From: Anthoceros angustus
Taxonomy: Eukaryota > Streptophyta > Anthocerotopsida > Anthocerotales > Anthocerotaceae
Direction: 5' to 3'
Length of the DNA: 64,000 nt
Assembly (NCBI GenBank): GCA_010909165.1
Contig: MU008171.1
Coordinates: 992,001 to 1,056,000 of the forward strand
Every line of letters starts with the position of its first letter. Position 1 is the first letter of the stretch. The notes below the pieces were generated by a model. The model was not told the origin of the DNA. It ran no database searches and saw only the letters and a program-made list of their open reading frames with translations. The position numbers and the translations under genes were made by a program. Positions 63,194-64,000 of the stretch are shown piece after piece.

Positions 63194-64000
63194 CTCCCAC
63201 TCAACACATCGCTACTCTTTTAAGCCTAACATCTTGCTAAACTTAACGTGCTTCTCTAAAGTCAACCCTTTGGTCAAAACATCTGCAGCATGTCCAGTGG
63301 GACAATACGCTAGCTCTATCTCCTTGGATTGAACTTTCTCTCGATGAAGTGATGCTTTACTTCAATGTGTTTCGTCCTCGTGAAAAGTAGCATTCTTTGC
63401 TAAGTAAATGCAACCTTGATTGTCGTTGAAGATGGTTGTTGCACCCTTCCGCTTAAATCCCATTTCTTGAGCAATCGTAGCCATATTGCTTCCATTGTTG
63501 CGTGAGATATTGCCATGTACTCCGCTTCAGAGGACAAAGCCACGATGGTGGCGCCTACTACTCCATGAAATGGCTCCCCAAATAGCATAAATACATATCC
63601 TGGTAGACTTGCGCCATCGACATCTCCATTGTCAATCACAAAATCCAACCACAGGGCTTCTTCATGTCGATCCTTTTGGTATTTCAACTTCCAATGTTTT
63701 GTGCCGCGCAAGTATCCGAATATCCTCTTGATCGCTTGATAATCTTGTTGTCGAGGTTGGCCAAGAATCGACTCACAACTCCCACGCCTCGCAATGTCGG
63801 GCCTTGTCCCACATTGCCAAATATGTAAGACAACGCACGTTGATAGAGAGTCTTATCTATCTTCTCTTTCTCCTTTTCGGTTGTAGGGCTCATCTCCTGC
63901 GATAGCTTCTCATTGAAGATCATTGGCGTCTTCATGGGTTTGCAATCTTGCATGCCAAACGCTCCAATATGGTCTCCACATATGTTTGTTGGCTCAAAGA
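63194..64000 (-). mobile_element. Copia-5 reverse transcriptase end and RNase H (runs off the window)
   Basis: On the minus strand from 63953: MQDCKPMKTPMIFNEKLS, SPTTEKEKEKIDKTLYQRAL and RFLANL, the junction of reverse transcriptase and RNase H in plant copia elements. Then follow GYVFMLFGE, ALSSEAEYMAISHATMEAIW and a conserved tail (63711-63400), and WFDQRVDFREARKV-like terminal sequence towards the polypurine tract. Small shifts interrupt the frame (for example after GYVFMLFGEP). The element's 5' part lies outside the window. Confidence 0.88.

Overview
This is nuclear DNA of a land plant. The evidence is Ty1/copia retrotransposons with plant-type gag, protease, integrase and RNase H blocks; a CACTA (En/Spm-type) transposon; a cluster of germin-like (cupin) genes with four exons and introns of about 130 bp; a secreted L-type lectin; an SGNH/PC-esterase-like gene; and captured exons of DNA polymerase alpha. 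Short introns, germin-like proteins without the usual N-terminal cysteines and this repeat style suggest a lycophyte such as Selaginella. That assignment is an impression, not a proof.

Layout. (1) About 0.8-20.35 kb: a plus-strand copia element (copia-1), split between integrase and reverse transcriptase by a 14.7-kb insertion at 2873-17609. The insertion has its own ~35-bp terminal inverted repeats and an ATGC target duplication. It holds large tandem arrays (258, 865, 40 and 289 bp units and CATCCC), a plus-strand coiled-coil/RING-like coding region and a broken minus-strand transposase-like gene. (2) 20.36-24.35 kb: two minus-strand germin-like copies (A and B) made by a tandem duplication; intron 1 of each is swollen by a GCGATG hexamer array. 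(3) 24.8-25.6 kb: a tandem duplication of unknown sequence. (4) 25.66-28.2 kb: truncated plus-strand copia-2, followed by a 30-bp-unit array. (5) About 29.6-48.4 kb: minus-strand copia-3, interrupted inside its protease active-site codons by a 16.3-kb CACTA element (30309-46621). The CACTA element carries a decayed tnp2-like transposase on the minus strand and exons plus introns of a DNA polymerase alpha catalytic-subunit gene on the plus strand. (6) 48.4-54.8 kb: a germin leader remnant, then an SGNH/PC-esterase-like gene split by plus-strand copia-4, which has been internally deleted and tandemly duplicated twice and so has three LTRs. (7) 56.0-57.1 kb: an L-type lectin gene (minus). (8) 58.6-63.0 kb: germin-like copies C (minus), an exon-4 fragment E (minus) and the best-preserved copy D (plus). 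(9) 63.0-64.0 kb: the 3' end of minus-strand copia-5, whose LTR begins 13 bp after the stop codon of germin D.

Two patterns run across the window. First, when duplicate copies are compared, they differ strikingly often at CAG/CTG trinucleotides (CAG read as CGG, CG or missing), mostly in transposons. This looks more like base-calling error at CHG-methylated cytosines than decay, so many of the frameshifts may not be real. Second, there are many tandem duplications of 0.4-1.7 kb, several with short homology at the junction.

No tRNA, rRNA or CRISPR array was recognised. Host genes that may still be functional are germin D, germin C and the lectin, each needing only one or a few single-base corrections. 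Everything else is mobile-element or duplicated DNA in various states of decay.
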